Shown here: one piece after another, positions 1 through 13,548 of the stretch
How positions within the stretch are numbered: position 1 is the stretch's first letter
Layout of the letters: the number at the start of each line of letters is the position of its first letter
From: Scytalidium lignicola
Lineage: Eukaryota; Ascomycota; Leotiomycetes
Direction of reading: 5' to 3'
Length of the DNA stretch: 64,000 nucleotides
Assembly: GCA_002812745.2 (NCBI GenBank)
Contig: NCSJ02000208.1
Location: 1-64,000 of the forward strand
Notes under the pieces: generated by a model
The model's input: only the letters and a program-made list of their open reading frames with translations
Told to the model about the DNA's origin: nothing
The model's database searches: none
Position numbers and translations under genes: made by a program

Positions 1-1294
1 ATATAAAATTAACTATGTATAAAGATAAGAACTGGTAAATCAAGGTTAACCTTGTTAAACAACTAACCTTAAGACTTATTTACAATCATAACAAAGTATA
101 TTCAAAAAAAGAATTACTTATAAGAAAGTATAAAAGATAGATTATTCTTATTCAACATTAACTTAATTTGAAGAATCATATAAACTTGTTTATCCTACTC
201 TTCTCTTAATAGTTATCTTTTGATTAAATAATTTTGTAAAGTTATAATAATTATATATATACTATTGTATAAACCTTCTGATAAGTATATATTATAAATC
301 AACATAATTAGTACTTTGACTTTTAATATTAGCTTAAATAAAGGTAAACTTAGGATATTTATAACTTATAATACTTTTACAATATATATATAATTATTAT
401 TATCTTTGTTATTAACATTAACTAAGTTTACAAACAAATAAGTACATTTAAAGTTAAGGAATCAAGTTATAACCATTTCATTTAATACCTTTATAATCTT
501 ATTCTAAATAATAAGTAATACTTTATTATGAAAAGCTGTATAATCCTTAAGCATAACTTAAAGTAAAGATAAAGGATATATATCATCAAGTAATACTTCT
601 AAGTTTTAAAGCTTAAAAATAGTTAAAGGAATTAAGACAAGGTTGTAGAAAACTATATTATAAGGTAATAAGCTAATCTACTGAACAAAATCAGCCTCTC
701 CTTCTTTTGATTGTATATGTATATTAATTCTTAAGTGTAATTTTCATAGTTATAATTATATAAAAGAATATTATAAACAAGTATATATAATGTTTACTTA
801 AGTGTTACTTATTATTATAAGCAAGATTTGAGCAAAATTATTAAGATAACAAGGACTTTACTGAATAGGAGATCTTGATTTTTAATAAACTACAAGGCAC
901 TGAAGGTAAATTTGTTCCAGAGTTTACCTAAGGATTAAAGCAAGTACATATGATTAATTCTAACGTTACAACATTAAAGATCATAATTCAAGCTAAAACG
1001 CTTAAATCCATAGAGTTTTCTGAATCGCATGCTAATTTCCTATTTAAGAACAACTAGTCTTATAACCTTTAATTTGAATTATTACTTTACTATCTACTCC
1101 ACTATACTCTTACCTTTATTTCCCTATGCAAGTGATACTCTGCTAGCCCTCTGGGGGCTATTGTAATGAGGGCTGACCTTTTTAAGCTTTATGAATTCCC
1201 TGAACACCTTAAATCTCTATGTCTACTAAGAAACAATTTAGTAGACATAGCTTTGGTTACTTAAACCCTTTTGTACATGTTGCACTTTACAGCA
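1..1294. other. AT-rich sequence, no gene
   Basis: Very AT-rich DNA with no open frame that I recognise. The right part (1130-1294) probably belongs to the 3' end of the Helitron-like remnant that follows, because it carries two hairpins: a 6-bp stem at 1142-1158 and a 13-bp stem at 1217-1250. The first kilobase is most likely RIP-degraded transposon sequence, judged by composition alone. Confidence 0.5.
1217..1250. repeat. Perfect 13-bp inverted repeat (hairpin)
   Basis: The arms at 1217-1229 (CTATGTCTACTAA) and 1238-1250 are perfect reverse complements around an 8-nt loop. It lies just downstream of the helicase stop codon on the minus strand, where Helitrons carry a 3' hairpin. It is too far from any CTRR end to be assigned confidently. 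Confidence 0.7.
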
Positions 1295-4200
1295 CTATAT
1301 ATCTGCCAGCCTCCACCGTTGTGTATTAGTCTCCTTTGTCTTGAATTGGCTGTAATCAAACGATTCTTTGAACATCAACCTATCCAACGTCTTAACCCTT
1401 GAAATAGCTATGTATAATAAACTTAGTGCAAAATCTTTCTCTGCCAGATTCAACATAACCTTCTCAACTATTATTCCTTGTGATTTGTATATAGTTATAG
1501 CATAAGCAACAGTCAAAAAGAACTATATATATTAGTAGACTATAAAATTGTGTACAAACTCCTTGGTAGATCTGAATATAAGTATTGAACAACCTTCTAG
1601 GAATAGCCTTAAATATTTGTCAAATTCTACTAATATTGCTAATGGTAATTCCTTTTGAAAGTTTATAATAGTTGTAACTTATTGTATATCTCAAACTATA
1701 CCAATTACACCATTTACCATGCTATTCTTAGTTTACAAGTTCTTTATAAGTATAACTTTAACTTTAATATATAATAACAACTCATTATGAAAGTTTCCAA
1801 CTTTGTCAAAGATAAACTTAGATGTTATAAAAGGTTTATTAGTCATGTAAATCAAAAGGATAAGTACTTGGAGATCTTGTAACTTTTGTTTGTTATATAT
1901 AAATACATTAACTTTTTTTGCTATATATTCAAAGGGTATTATCAAAGGAATCAACTTCTATAACTCTTAATTAGCTTTGTACACGTGAAATCAATGTTTC
2001 TCAGTATAATATAAATACTAAAGAATGTTAAAGACTTTCAAGAGTATCCTAAAAGTTATACTGTTCAACTGAACCACCTTATTAATGTTAATGTATAATC
2101 ATGTTTAATTCAATAGTTTGTGTAAAAGTATAATATACAGTTTAACCTTGAATATCTTCTACTAAGGACATAGTTATTAATTTAGCGAAAAGCAGTTTAT
2201 TACTAATAAGAGGAAACTGAAAAAAGTTACTAAAAAGTATAATATTCAAACCTTCAAAGTTAATTTGTGAATATTCAGGAAAGATCTAATAATATCTTTA
2301 GTCTAAAAAAGATTATTATTACAAGTTAATTATAAATTTCTCATTAATTATCAAATACTTATAAAACCTTATATAACTTTGTATAGTTACAAAAGTTAAA
2401 GTTGACAACAAAGTGAATTTCTCCTTTTTAACAAGTAATTAAAACAGAGAATAAATGGTTTTGCCTAATATTCTATGAGTAATTACACTTATAAGAGTTA
2501 CTCTAAATATTAAGTTTGATTATTTATTAATAATAACTAGTTCTTGAAATTTACTTAAAAGAAGCTAAATAACATAAGACTTGCTTATGCTAACTTTACT
2601 ATCAACTTATAAGAGTAACTATGAAAGTATTAATTTAATGATATTCAAGGTTTTTTAATAGTAGTCAACAATTAATTCAAAGATTTAACATTATTTACTT
2701 TAAAGTATATCAAACAAATGTTGTAAAGCTTGATTTATAATCATTTTACCTAGATTAACTTATATTTAGCTAGTCTACTAATTCTTATCCAAAGATGAGT
2801 AAACAATATATATAGACTAATTAAATTGATCAATATCACAAAAACTAAGTTGATTAAAGTCTATTAATCTATTACTTACATTATTTAAAAGTTATTTTAC
2901 CATTACTTGTTATATAACTTATAATTCTTCTTCTATAACTTCTAAATTCTCTAGAATTTCGAATTCATCTTTATTAACTTGCTTAAACATGTTATCCAAG
3001 TTATCTAGTTCATGATTATAATAGTTTTGAACATAATCATCATAAGCTTCTTTCTAGCCATAGAATTAGCTTTTCAAGTTATTAATTACCTAAAAAGGAT
3101 AATAAAGAACCATTTTCACACAACAAAAGTCTTCTAGTTGATCATTAGTAGTTTTGTATAATAAGAAGTAATTCAAGAGTCGAGCTTTTGCTTTAAACTA
3201 CTTTTTGTAAGCATTATAATTGTAATTGTGTAAATAATCAATATATGTAAGTTGTTCTACAGTTTCAAAGCAATTAATATACTTCTTTAATAAGGATTTA
3301 CCACTAACAATTACTTCTCCATCTTCAATAATAATAAGAATTGATTAATCTTCAACAGGCTAGTAATCTACAATTAATATAGTTTGTGATTAGTTAATTA
3401 AAAGAAGATTTAACAAAAGATAACAAATCTTTTAAGCATTCTAATCTTGTTCACTTATTAATTTATTCATAAGCTTAAAAACCAATGATAAAAGTAAGTT
3501 AATGTTATTAACTTAAGGAAAGCATTACTTTAATAGGTTAGTATACAAAGTAGACTTCTTTTCCTCCTTTAAAGTATATTTAATTATGTAATTCACAATT
3601 ACTTTAGTTGTTATACAAAGAGTTATGTCTGTATTTGCTAACTAACTAATAATAATTAACCTGTTATATACATTCAAATGAGGATAGTTTTGTTCTAAGG
3701 CAAACATATAATGTTTTAAGTTCTAAGATCAATTAATAGTAAGTTCTAGTTATAATACTTTGAGGAAGTAAAATTTACAAGCTTTATCCTCTAAGTCCTT
3801 ATGCTTTTGAAGACAATAAGCTTATAAACAAGTATGTATTTAAAACTGATTTAAGTAAACTATAAAGTAATCATTAGTATTAACTTGTTAAGATAATAAC
3901 AAAGACATAGAAGATATCTTGTTTAGTTTACATTCAAGATCAAGGTATACAACTATAATATATATACCTTAATATTGTACAAACGCTTATCAAACAACTA
4001 AAGTTAAAGGTTCTTCAGAAGGACCTTCTTTTTGCTATACAAATCTATGGTTATATGTTAAACTACAATCTTATTACTTATATTGATTCTACTAATCATT
4101 TATGTTGAATTTGAGTATTAACACTTTAGTTATAAAAACAATAAGTTGTTAATAGAAGTAAAAGGTAGTAATATGAAGGTTATCCTTTAAATTCTCCTTG

Positions 4201-5000
4201 AAAAGCTTAACTTGATTTACTAGAGTAATTAAACACTATTCTCTATACTTTAACATATGCTTGTATAAGGAATCTTAATAGTAATCAGTTGTTGAAAAGG
4301 TAAAAAACAGGCTAAGTCTTTTTAAGTGATAAAGGTAATTGTTAAATTCAAATCTTTTGTTATTCTAGAATGGCTATATGCTTTGAAGGTTATCAACAAA
4401 CTTAAAGATAAAGTTAAGAAATAATTAAGCTTTTAGAGAATTAATATTTGCAAATGTTATTAGTAAATCTTGAATTTAGATATCTAAAATATTATATTCC
4501 ATTTTAAGGTTTTCAAGGTCTTTAAAATCAATATTATACTTTATTACTCTTGAATAGTTTTTCTGAATGTAATAAGTATTTCAAGATCTGATTTGCATAT
4601 ACATGAGAATATTAAAAACTATATATTAAAAGTGTAGATAATGTACAAAGTAGTTATCTTTATACTTAATAAGGTATTCTATATACATAGCATAATCTAC
4701 AGATCTAATACAAGGAGTTAAAAACTTTGCTTTTCTTATAAGAAACAAAGTAGGAAAAGTTAAACTTAATAATAATTAGTTCTTATTAAACTCTAATAGT
4801 AGAGTAAGCTTAAAGAATAGTATAGTTAAATGTGTAATATGTTTATAAACATTTGTTCAAAGTTGTTCAAGCTTATTCTCTTCTATAATCAAGTTAAGAA
4901 TAACTAAAATAACAAGCTTGAATTTATCTTCCTTATTCTCTTATACATCCTTTAAAGCTTTTAAAGGTTGCTTAGACTTTAATTCAAGGTTGTTAATAAT
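1295..5000 (-). mobile_element. Decayed Helitron/PIF1-helicase-type element
   Basis: This is a RIP-degraded remnant of a rolling-circle (Helitron-like) transposon read on the minus strand. At 1295-1516 a frame keeps the C-terminal PIF1/RecD-type helicase block, with AITIYKSQG and YIAISRVKTLDRLMF, matching the last helicase motifs. At about 3545-3640 another minus-strand stretch reads ANTDITLCITTKVIVNYII and then KYTLKEEKKS, which resembles the Helitron helicase-like N-terminal region (ANTD, then an NYI..KY core). Between them, near 2930-3060, is an acidic readable stretch. Many in-frame stops sit where Trp or Gln would be expected, including the codon just before LANTD, as RIP would produce. 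The left edge may lie near 1130; the right edge near 5000 is a guess. It is non-functional. Confidence 0.6.
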
Positions 5001-8000
5001 AATTTCATAGTTAAGAATACTCTTTATAACATTACTATTATATAATAATTATGTTAACATTTATGTGTCAACTTCAATATCTTAATATCTAATATAATGT
5101 TGTTTTAAATACTTAAGCTATATTCGTATTAATTCTTAATGTACATAAAAGTTCTAGATAAATTGACAACTTAAATTCGTATTCTTAATTGTATTATTAG
5201 GTTGAAGAATGATGATATCTAAGTCAGAAGGTAACATTGAAAGCTTATTATAAACCTTTCTTGTATCTTTTAAAAAGTTAATGATATGCTTAGTATATTT
5301 AAATTATTAACTATAAACCTAGCAAACCTCCATATAAACATAAACCTTAACAATTAACATCTCTTCAACTTATGTTAATATTAGCAAATAAACAAGAAAC
5401 TCTCCTGAATCTAAATGATTTTCCATGCTTATAAGATTAAGTTCCCCTTCAAGCTTTAAAGTATCCCTGATTCTACACTTTGTATATTTACTATTTTGTA
5501 TATTTATGTAGAATTACCTTTCTTAACAAGTATTATATATTTCTAGTATATCCTTCTTCAATTCTACATGAAAGTCTTGTACTAATAGTTAATCATCTTC
5601 TGAAATAACAACTTGAAAGATTTGCTTGTTTTATAGTATTAATTCAGATATCATTGCTAGAATTGCCAGAATCAGCATTACTAGAGAAGGAGAAGGCAAT
5701 ATAAAAGCCAGAATAAGTATAAGTATTAGAATTGATATTGTTACAAAAAGGAAAGGTATAAGAGTTAAAGACAAGGAAGGTATAAGAGCTGAAGAAAGGA
5801 TAGTTGAACTTAGAATTACAATTACTAACTATAATTAAGAAGTAATAGCTGAATTGAATTCTAAAATAAGTATAGTATTAACAGAAGTCATCACCAAAAT
5901 AGAAAATTCAAGCAATTTAAGTATATTCTAAGCTATTAAAGTACTTAAAGAAGAAATAATGAAATGTTCAATATATTGACAATTCTCATATTAATGACAT
6001 CTTCAAATTGCCAATTATTCTTAACATGCTTAAGCTATAATAAGGTCATCTTGACTGTTCTAGCCATAAAGAAGGAAGATGGAAACTTCTCATCGATTTC
6101 TTTGCTAGTACTTAAATTCAAGGGGTTCAATAAGAGATTCAAGAGATTCAAGTATATGTTTATCTCCACAGTATTTAGCACAACACTTAATGATTGAATT
6201 GTTATTTCTAAAAGACATAAAACTTATAATATTAATTATTCAATAACAGTTAAGGCAATTTTGTAAGGTTAGTGATTGTACTAAAGTTGATGGCATTTTT
6301 GAAGAATTAGTTGTTTACAAAGAATTGTTTACAAGAACTATTCTATAGCAATGATAATACCTTGTTTTATTAACAATTTATATTAAAGTTATAGTATCAT
6401 AATTCTGAAATTATGTATGGTAGAAAACGATGTTTTGCTACTTTTGGAAAAAGTGTGGTTTTCTGCTTAGTACATATATTTTAATATAAGATGTTAGTAA
6501 ATTTTTATACCTAGTAGAAAACAGCGCTAAAAGTCAGGGCAGTCGATCATGCAGTGAGAACAAACAACGATTTGAACCCTCTAAGCTACCTTAATAAAAG
6601 CTTATTATGCTCGCTTCAATAAATCATAAAATAAGTAATGAATAACCTCAAAACAGTACTTGTATTATATAAAGACTTCATCTTATATAATTAAATCAAC
6701 ATGTTAAAGCATAATTGTTAACTTGTTGTTTTTCAAGATCAAGTTAACAAAGCTTTCATTTAACTTAATTAGGATTTGGAATTGCAAATGCATTATATAG
6801 CCAACTAGTAATAAAAGTGCTATAATGCTTGTAGAAGTTATGTAAAGCATATGCTTCTTTAATCTACAAAAGTAATAATATAAAGTTTTATAAAGGAAAG
6901 TCTTATTACTCCCCCTTAGCCTTTACAAGTAGAAATGAGCATTTTATAACTTGTTCTTGATGATTATAATGATTATATTAAAGTACTTATGTTGATCTTA
7001 ATTTAGTTAAGCTTATATTGTTAAAGTAATAATAACTTCTTTTACAATATTATATTCTAGTATAATTTAATCATGGATAACAGATTAATCAAAGGAAAAC
7101 ATAAGCAAACTAAAGTCAACAACTGTTAATTGTATATTTTGAAGCTTCTTGTTGAGTATATACAAGTTATAATCATATTCTAGATCTTGTAATATTAATA
7201 AGAAACTTATATTCTGAAGAGAGCTTAAGAAATAGTATAAATCGTTATATAAGTAAGACTTAAATTGATTTTACAAAGCTATAAAGTTACTTATCAGTTA
7301 AAAGTATAAGTTAATAAGGAATATAGTCTGTAAACAGCTAGTTAGATTAAATTAGATTACTTCTTTAAAGTATTAAAACTATTCTTAATTGTTCTTAGCT
7401 AATCCTTAAGCAATATATGTAATGTAATATGTTAAGTGCTAAATGCTATCAATTACATACAGTTCTTTAAATGATTATAGCCTTTGTATACAAGTAAGTA
7501 ATAATTGTAAATAAAATCTCTCCTTATATGTTAAATTACAATAATACATTTGACTAATGGAATACCCTTGTTTTCAGAGTTGTTAACGTTGATTCTTTGT
7601 ATTTTATATGTAATACTCTAGAAACTCTTGATATAACTATTAATAATTGTTTTTATGTTAAGTATTATACTTAAAAAAGGTTATAAGCTTTGAATTCTGC
7701 ATTTTAAGCTTAACCACAATAATATCTAGCCTTATATCATTATGAAACTATATAAACTGTTCTTCTTAAAGGTATACAAGAAGATATGTTATTAAAGGTT
7801 ATTCTTAATATGTTTTATATTTTATAAGACATGTAAATACCTTTATAAGGCTTATATAATAAGCTTGAATGTATTGTTTATTATTATTATTCTTACATTG
7901 TAGGCCATGAGGCTACTTTAAGGGTATGCAGGATAATTACATTATTATACAGGAAACTATGTTAGCTTCTTAGCCAGGTGAAAACCTTTATACTATTCTT

Positions 8001-9200
8001 TATCTGCTTAAGTGTAGTTGCCTTGCCTTGTCTTTATTATCCTCTTGTCCAGTACTTGGCTTACTAGCTTGGTTAAGGAGAGTTTTATTGTATTATTAAG
8101 TTAATAGTTAGTAACTTAGTTCTTTAAGATGTTGTTACTTTACTATTGTCTTATTTTACTTTTAAATCCTTAGTTATACTGTTAATTTGTACTCTTGTAG
8201 CCTTCTTGTAGTTAATATCTAGTTAGTAATCTGTTTATATCCTTAACAACTTCTTAATATCTTTCTTAAGTCTCTTGTTATGTAAGTTCTTGTTTTAAGG
8301 CNTTTTTCTTGTTTGTTTTAGGTTTAAACAGTTAATGATTAGATAGTAAGTTGTTTCTTTTATAAGTTTATAGTTGTATAGTAATATATTTATGTTAAGT
8401 ATATGATATTTAAACAAATACATTTATAATCTAATTTTGCTAATATAAATTTGTATAATTAACAAGCTAATTACTTTGTCTAGCTTATTATGTAAGAGTA
8501 ATACTTTTTTTGTTGAAAGTAGGAAAGTTTACAACTTTTATATAATTATATAGTTTAGTTAACTTAATAACTTTGAAGCTTTAGGTTTATCTTGCCTTTT
8601 AATCTCTTGTTATAGTTACATTGATTGNTTTTTAATGTTATTTAATAGCTTTTCCATTATTATAATTATGTTACCTTGTATTTGNTTATTTTCTTTGAGT
8701 AGTTACTTTTTCATTTGTTACTTATGTCTTCTTCTTTTCTTCAAGAGTCTTGTTGTCTTGTTGCTTATTCAGTGAATTACCTGCTTTAAGCTTATGTGAT
8801 TAAGGTAATCCTTAAATGTTATTACTCTTTTGTTTAAGTATAAGTTTAGTAGTAAGTAGAATGTCTTTGTCTTTAAGCTTTGAATTAGAGTATCTTTGTA
8901 AGCTCTTATTATTATATAAAGACATTATAATTGTGTTATAAGTAAGTAATAGCTAATTCCTCTTAGATTGTTATTGGATTTTATAAGTTGATAGTATATA
9001 ATAGTATTATATATAATTATACTTTATATAACTGTTGTATAGATTTGTCTTACTCTTATGAAGTTGTATCCTTATGTTTTTACTATTAGTCTTGTTAATG
9101 TAAATGNTTTGTATAATTAGCTAACCTTAAGAAACTTTATAATTGTTTAACTGTTTTAAGTAGCTCTTATTCTTTGATTGATTAAATCTTATTGTCAAGG
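5001..9200. other. AT-rich, RIP-like sequence without recognisable genes
   Basis: About 4 kb of very AT-rich sequence. Two short open frames (5626-5838, 5964-6197) encode low-complexity Ile/Lys/Arg-rich or unrecognised peptides and look accidental. Near 6420-6590 the sequence is less decayed and includes a tRNA-like B-box (reported separately). The part from about 8000 rightwards probably includes the degraded RNase H/integrase end of the minus-strand gypsy element, but I could not verify its motifs. Confidence 0.45.
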
Positions 9201-12200
9201 GTTTTTATCTTCTCTTTAAAAATACAATATCTTAAGAATTAAACTTGTTCTTTATGAAATTCACATTTTACCAGTTTATAATGTAATCCTGCCTCTTATA
9301 ACACTTATAGAATAAGCTTGACATACTTTTTTATGTTTTTTAATACTCCTTGAGTAAATGATTATATTATCAAGATATACTATTATAAATTTCTTTAAAT
9401 ATTTTTCTAATATACAATCTATTATTCTTTGTTATGTTGTTAGAATATTAATCATATTAAATGTTATAACTAATAGCTTAAATAATCTATATTTTGTTTG
9501 AATAATAACTTTCTACTTATTACTCTTTTTAATCTTAACTAGATTAAATGTTAATTATAAGTTTAACTTAATGAATATAACAATTCCCTTCAGTTTGTTC
9601 ATCATTGAATTTATTAATAGTAAAGGGTATTAATCTTTCTTAGTTCTATTATTCAAATGTTTGTAATTATTACAAGGTTATCTTAACAGATTATCTTCTT
9701 TCTTTGTATAATGTAATAATACTTTAACTTTATTATAACCTTCTTTGTATAGACTTCTAAGAACTATTTTCTTGAGTAACTATTTTTTAGTTATCTTATC
9801 CTTAGTAAGAGTTGTTTGATAAATTAGTTTATAAGTTAGTCTGAACTTCTCTTTAAACTTTATCTTATGATCTTATGGTTTATGCTTAAGTAAGGTTAAA
9901 TCATCAAGTCNTTTTTATGAATAACTTTAGTTATTCATAATATTCTTTAAGAATATGTTTTAAAGTTTTGTTAATATAAATAACTTTTAAAGACATTGAA
10001 TCTTGTTCTTCTTCTAAAAAGGTAATTATACTTGTTCTTTAATTAATTATTAGATTATACTTCTTTATCTATTTAATTCTTAATATAACTTGATATATTC
10101 TTAATTGTATAATGTTAAAGGATATTTCCTCTTAATAATTATTGTTAATCTTTATGTTTAGTTTATAAGTTTAAACATTGACTACTCTTTTGACTGTATT
10201 ATTATTTACTAATAATATCAAGTAATTGTCTTTCTTAACTCTTATGCTGAATTCAAGTTACTTTATAATTTGTTCACTGATGAAGTTTCTTTTAACTCTT
10301 GAATTGATCAAGGCTCTTATTAGCTTTTTGTATAGTTTTATATCTATGTATAATAATTCTTCATTATTTATAAAGTAAAGATTAACGNTTTTTAGTATTG
10401 TTAACCAATACATTATCTTTAATCTTTAAATCTTTAGCATTCTCTTAAAGTTCTTTAAACAATACTATTCATCTTTTAGTAAGGTTTTGTAACCTTAGTC
10501 TATTTAAGCTTTTGTTATTTATAAATGCATATACATTTTATACTTATTCTACTATTTCATTTCCAAGACATTCTTTTATTTCAATAATAAAGATGTTATT
10601 TTCTTTAAGAATTCTTTTTACAGAATTTAAAGGATATATTATTACTTCTTAATTAAACTGTTAATTAATTCTTTGTATTAGTTTGTTTTCTCTTAGTATT
10701 ACAATAAGTACTTTTAAAGGTAATAAATTTTCTTTTAGTTTATTAACTATATACAATACTTTTACATCTTAGTTAACTTGTTCAACAATAATCTTAATAA
10801 GCTTTTTCTATTCTTGTTAAGTATAGTAAAGCTTAACTTTAGGTAATTATTTTATTGATTTCCCTAAACTTTAAATTTCTTTATATTGTGNTTTTTGTTT
10901 CATTCTGATCTTGTTAGAAAGTCATCTTTAGAAGTCCTTCTTATCATAGGTTATATTGCTTTCATAAGACATAGTTTAATCTTTCCTTTATTATTATCTA
11001 AACATCTTTAAGTATTTAGTTGAAATTATCTTGAATTTGAGTTCTTTTTACTAGTAAGAAGAATTTATGTATTCTTTTCTTTATAATAATACTCTAGAGG
11101 TTAGTCTTATAAACTAGAGTAAGATCTTTAAGATCAAGTTCATATACTTTAACAATTATTTCTCTTTATTATATAGTTTTATAAAGTTAACTTTTGTTTA
11201 GGATTTTCTATCCTCTTAGTTCTTTTATATTAATCGTTAAATAGTATCTTAAGATTAATAACTCTTTAGAAACAGGATATTGCTTAGTTGGTATAACTTT
11301 AAAGTTTATTAACATAATTATCTAAATTTTACTAACTTCTAAAATCAATCTTTATTTACTTTAGCTTTTGATTTGATTATTATCTTAAGAGTATCTTATG
11401 TGTTGAATTCTTGTTATAAGTATAAAGTCCATTTTAAGGATTCTTGTTATTATTATTTCGTTTACATTAGTTTTAATAATATAATATAATATAATTATTA
11501 AGTCTTAGTAATCTTCTTCTTCTAAAGAGNTTTTTTTCCTTATTCAAACTCTCTTTTTCTAACAATCTTAACAAGATATCTATAATTCTTAAATTTTGTA
11601 TAACTCTAACTTTAACTGATATACTTGACTTATTATCCTTCTTATAAGTATTTATTATATGTTTAAACATTTTACACTTAAAATATAACTTGTTTTTTTC
11701 TTCTCTTGTCAAGTTCTTCAAAGGAGATTCTAAAGGAATTTCCCTTTTTACTTTTTTCCTTTAAAATACTTCTTTTTCTTTTCTTTTTTAAAGGTTTTTC
11801 CTTTCTTCANTAACATTTAACTTTATAAGGTCTTTACAATCCTTCTTTTTATTAATCTTTCTTTTGTTAAAGTAAGATTTGTTCTTTTTGTCTAAGATCA
11901 TTTCATATTGTTCATTCTTAATCTTGATAGACAAGTTGATTAAAGTGTTAAATGTAATAACTATAAGTTGTTAGTATAGTTCTTCTTTGATAGAATCCTT
12001 TAGTCTAGTCTTGTACTAGTGTATATGTACTTCTTCTTCTTAGTTGATTGATATTACATACTGGTGATAAAACATTACATATTTGTTAAGGCTCTTGGTT
12101 TGTCTGAGGTAAGCTAATCATCTTTTAACATTCTTTTTTTTTGTTAACATTCTTATACAAGTATTTGAGTTCTCTAGTATAATTAGCTTAACTTGTAATA

Positions 12201-12940
12201 ATGTTGATTACTCTTTAGTTTATTATTCTTCTGTTTATAATGAATTATTTGTTCTTAAAGGGTTAAAACTAAGTTTCAACTACTCTTCTTAAATATGTTA
12301 ATGTCCAGAAAACTTTATATATATCTTCAGGCAATAAGTAATTATTTAATACTAAATAAGTTCTTGTTTAAATAAGATATACCTTAAGCTTCTTTTTATC
12401 CTTATAGAATAAGTCTAGCTTAATGATTTTAACTTCTTTAAACGTTGTTATTAGAGCTTGTTCAACGTTGCTCTTTAGTTCAGAGTCTGGATTAAGGTTT
12501 AAGCTTGGAGCTCTTGGTACTGGAATTGGTTTTGGATCAGATTTAGGTAATAGAAGTGTTAGCTTTTTCTTAGCAGCTCTTGACAATTCCTTAACAGTTA
12601 ATCCTTCTGTTGACTTAATAGGTTGTTTTAGTAGCATAATAACTTCCTCTAATACTTCTTCTTGGATGTTAGTTTCCTTGATAGTCTAGTTCTCACCTTG
12701 GTCCTCTTCAGAACTATCTTCTGAACTTTTCTTAAATATTTCTTCAAATCCTTCTTTAAATTCTTCTTCAAAGCCTTCTTCAAAACCTTCTTCAAGTTGT
12801 TGTTTGTTGTTGTTATTATCTACTAATATATTTGTTTCCAAATCTTGATTTATCAAGATAGGTAATGTTCAAAATGTTATAAAACTATACTATCCAGGTT
12901 ATTAGAAAGCTAAGGGTAAGGTAGATGTTCAAGGACAGTA
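9200..12940 (-). mobile_element. RIP-degraded Ty3/gypsy retrotransposon, gag-pol remnant
   Basis: A minus-strand gag-pol remnant. Gag: the frame at 12368-12637 ends in a KLDLFYKDKKKLKVYLI block typical of fungal gypsy capsid regions and continues downstream in frame with the next gag block. Zinc knuckle: the frame at 11473-11721 begins MKNLTREEKNKLYFKCKMF, a CCHC knuckle in which Cys positions have become Tyr. Reverse transcriptase: about 9640-9240 reads TKYRLFKLLVI and then FIIVYLDNIIIYS, where the catalytic YLDD is YLDN. Stops are frequent. Cys-to-Tyr, Asp-to-Asn and Trp/Gln-to-stop are all G-to-A or C-to-T changes expected of RIP. The element is dead. I did not find its left LTR. Confidence 0.75.
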
Positions 12941-12949
12941 GAAACATGT

Positions 12950-13230
12950 GATACATAAGTAGGTGACTAAGTCAAAGGTAGGATCTAGTAATGTATTTAG
13001 GTTGAATATAAGGAGTTTACTCTCATGTTCTTACAGTATACTTATATAGATAATGAAATCCAACTGGACCTTTAGGACCCTCCAGGTCTTACAGGTCCAT
13101 GGACCTCTTAGACCCCTTAAGTCCTCCAGGTCTAATCATGTCATGTAATTGCTAAGTTCTTTATATACACTCTACTGTGTATTGAGCCTCAGGCTTATAC
13201 TAATCAGTTTGTTAGGTTAAACCTATAACA
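12950..13230 (-). repeat. Probable 5' LTR of the minus-strand gypsy element
   Basis: On the minus strand this begins TGTTATAGG at 13230, directly abutting sequence of the plus-strand gypsy copy, and runs towards gag. It is less decayed than its surroundings and contains clustered GGTC/GACC palindromes, including a perfect 14-bp palindrome at 13093-13106 (AGGTCCATGGACCT). TG start and position upstream of gag support an LTR. The inner edge is approximate and no second copy was found by eye. Confidence 0.5.
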
Positions 13231-13548
13231 ATTATATTATAAAGGTAAAACCTTTAAAAAAGGAAAGAAAGTCATTATAACTAAAATAAATTTAATAGAT
13301 AAGGAATGATTAACAAAAGTAAAGCTAAAAGAAAGGAGAATATATACACAACTAGNAAAATTTATAAATTAAAGAACTAAAGTATCTTGTAATTAACAAT
13401 GTTAATAAACCTTAAACTAAAGAAAGAATAATTTTACAAAACCTGAACTTTAAAAGAAATTACTTAAGATAAGGCTAGAAAGTCATTAAAACAAAACAAA
13501 TATAATAAGAATTAAGAATTATCCTTGAATTAATATATCAGATTTAAA

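Noticed and set aside
5626..6197. Two short plus-strand frames in the AT-rich zone
   Set aside because: Ile/Arg/Lys-rich or unrecognised peptides without motifs, expected by chance in such DNA.
7500..8100. Search for the left LTR of the minus-strand gypsy element
   Set aside because: No sequence matching the 12950-13230 LTR was found by eye; the left edge stays undefined.
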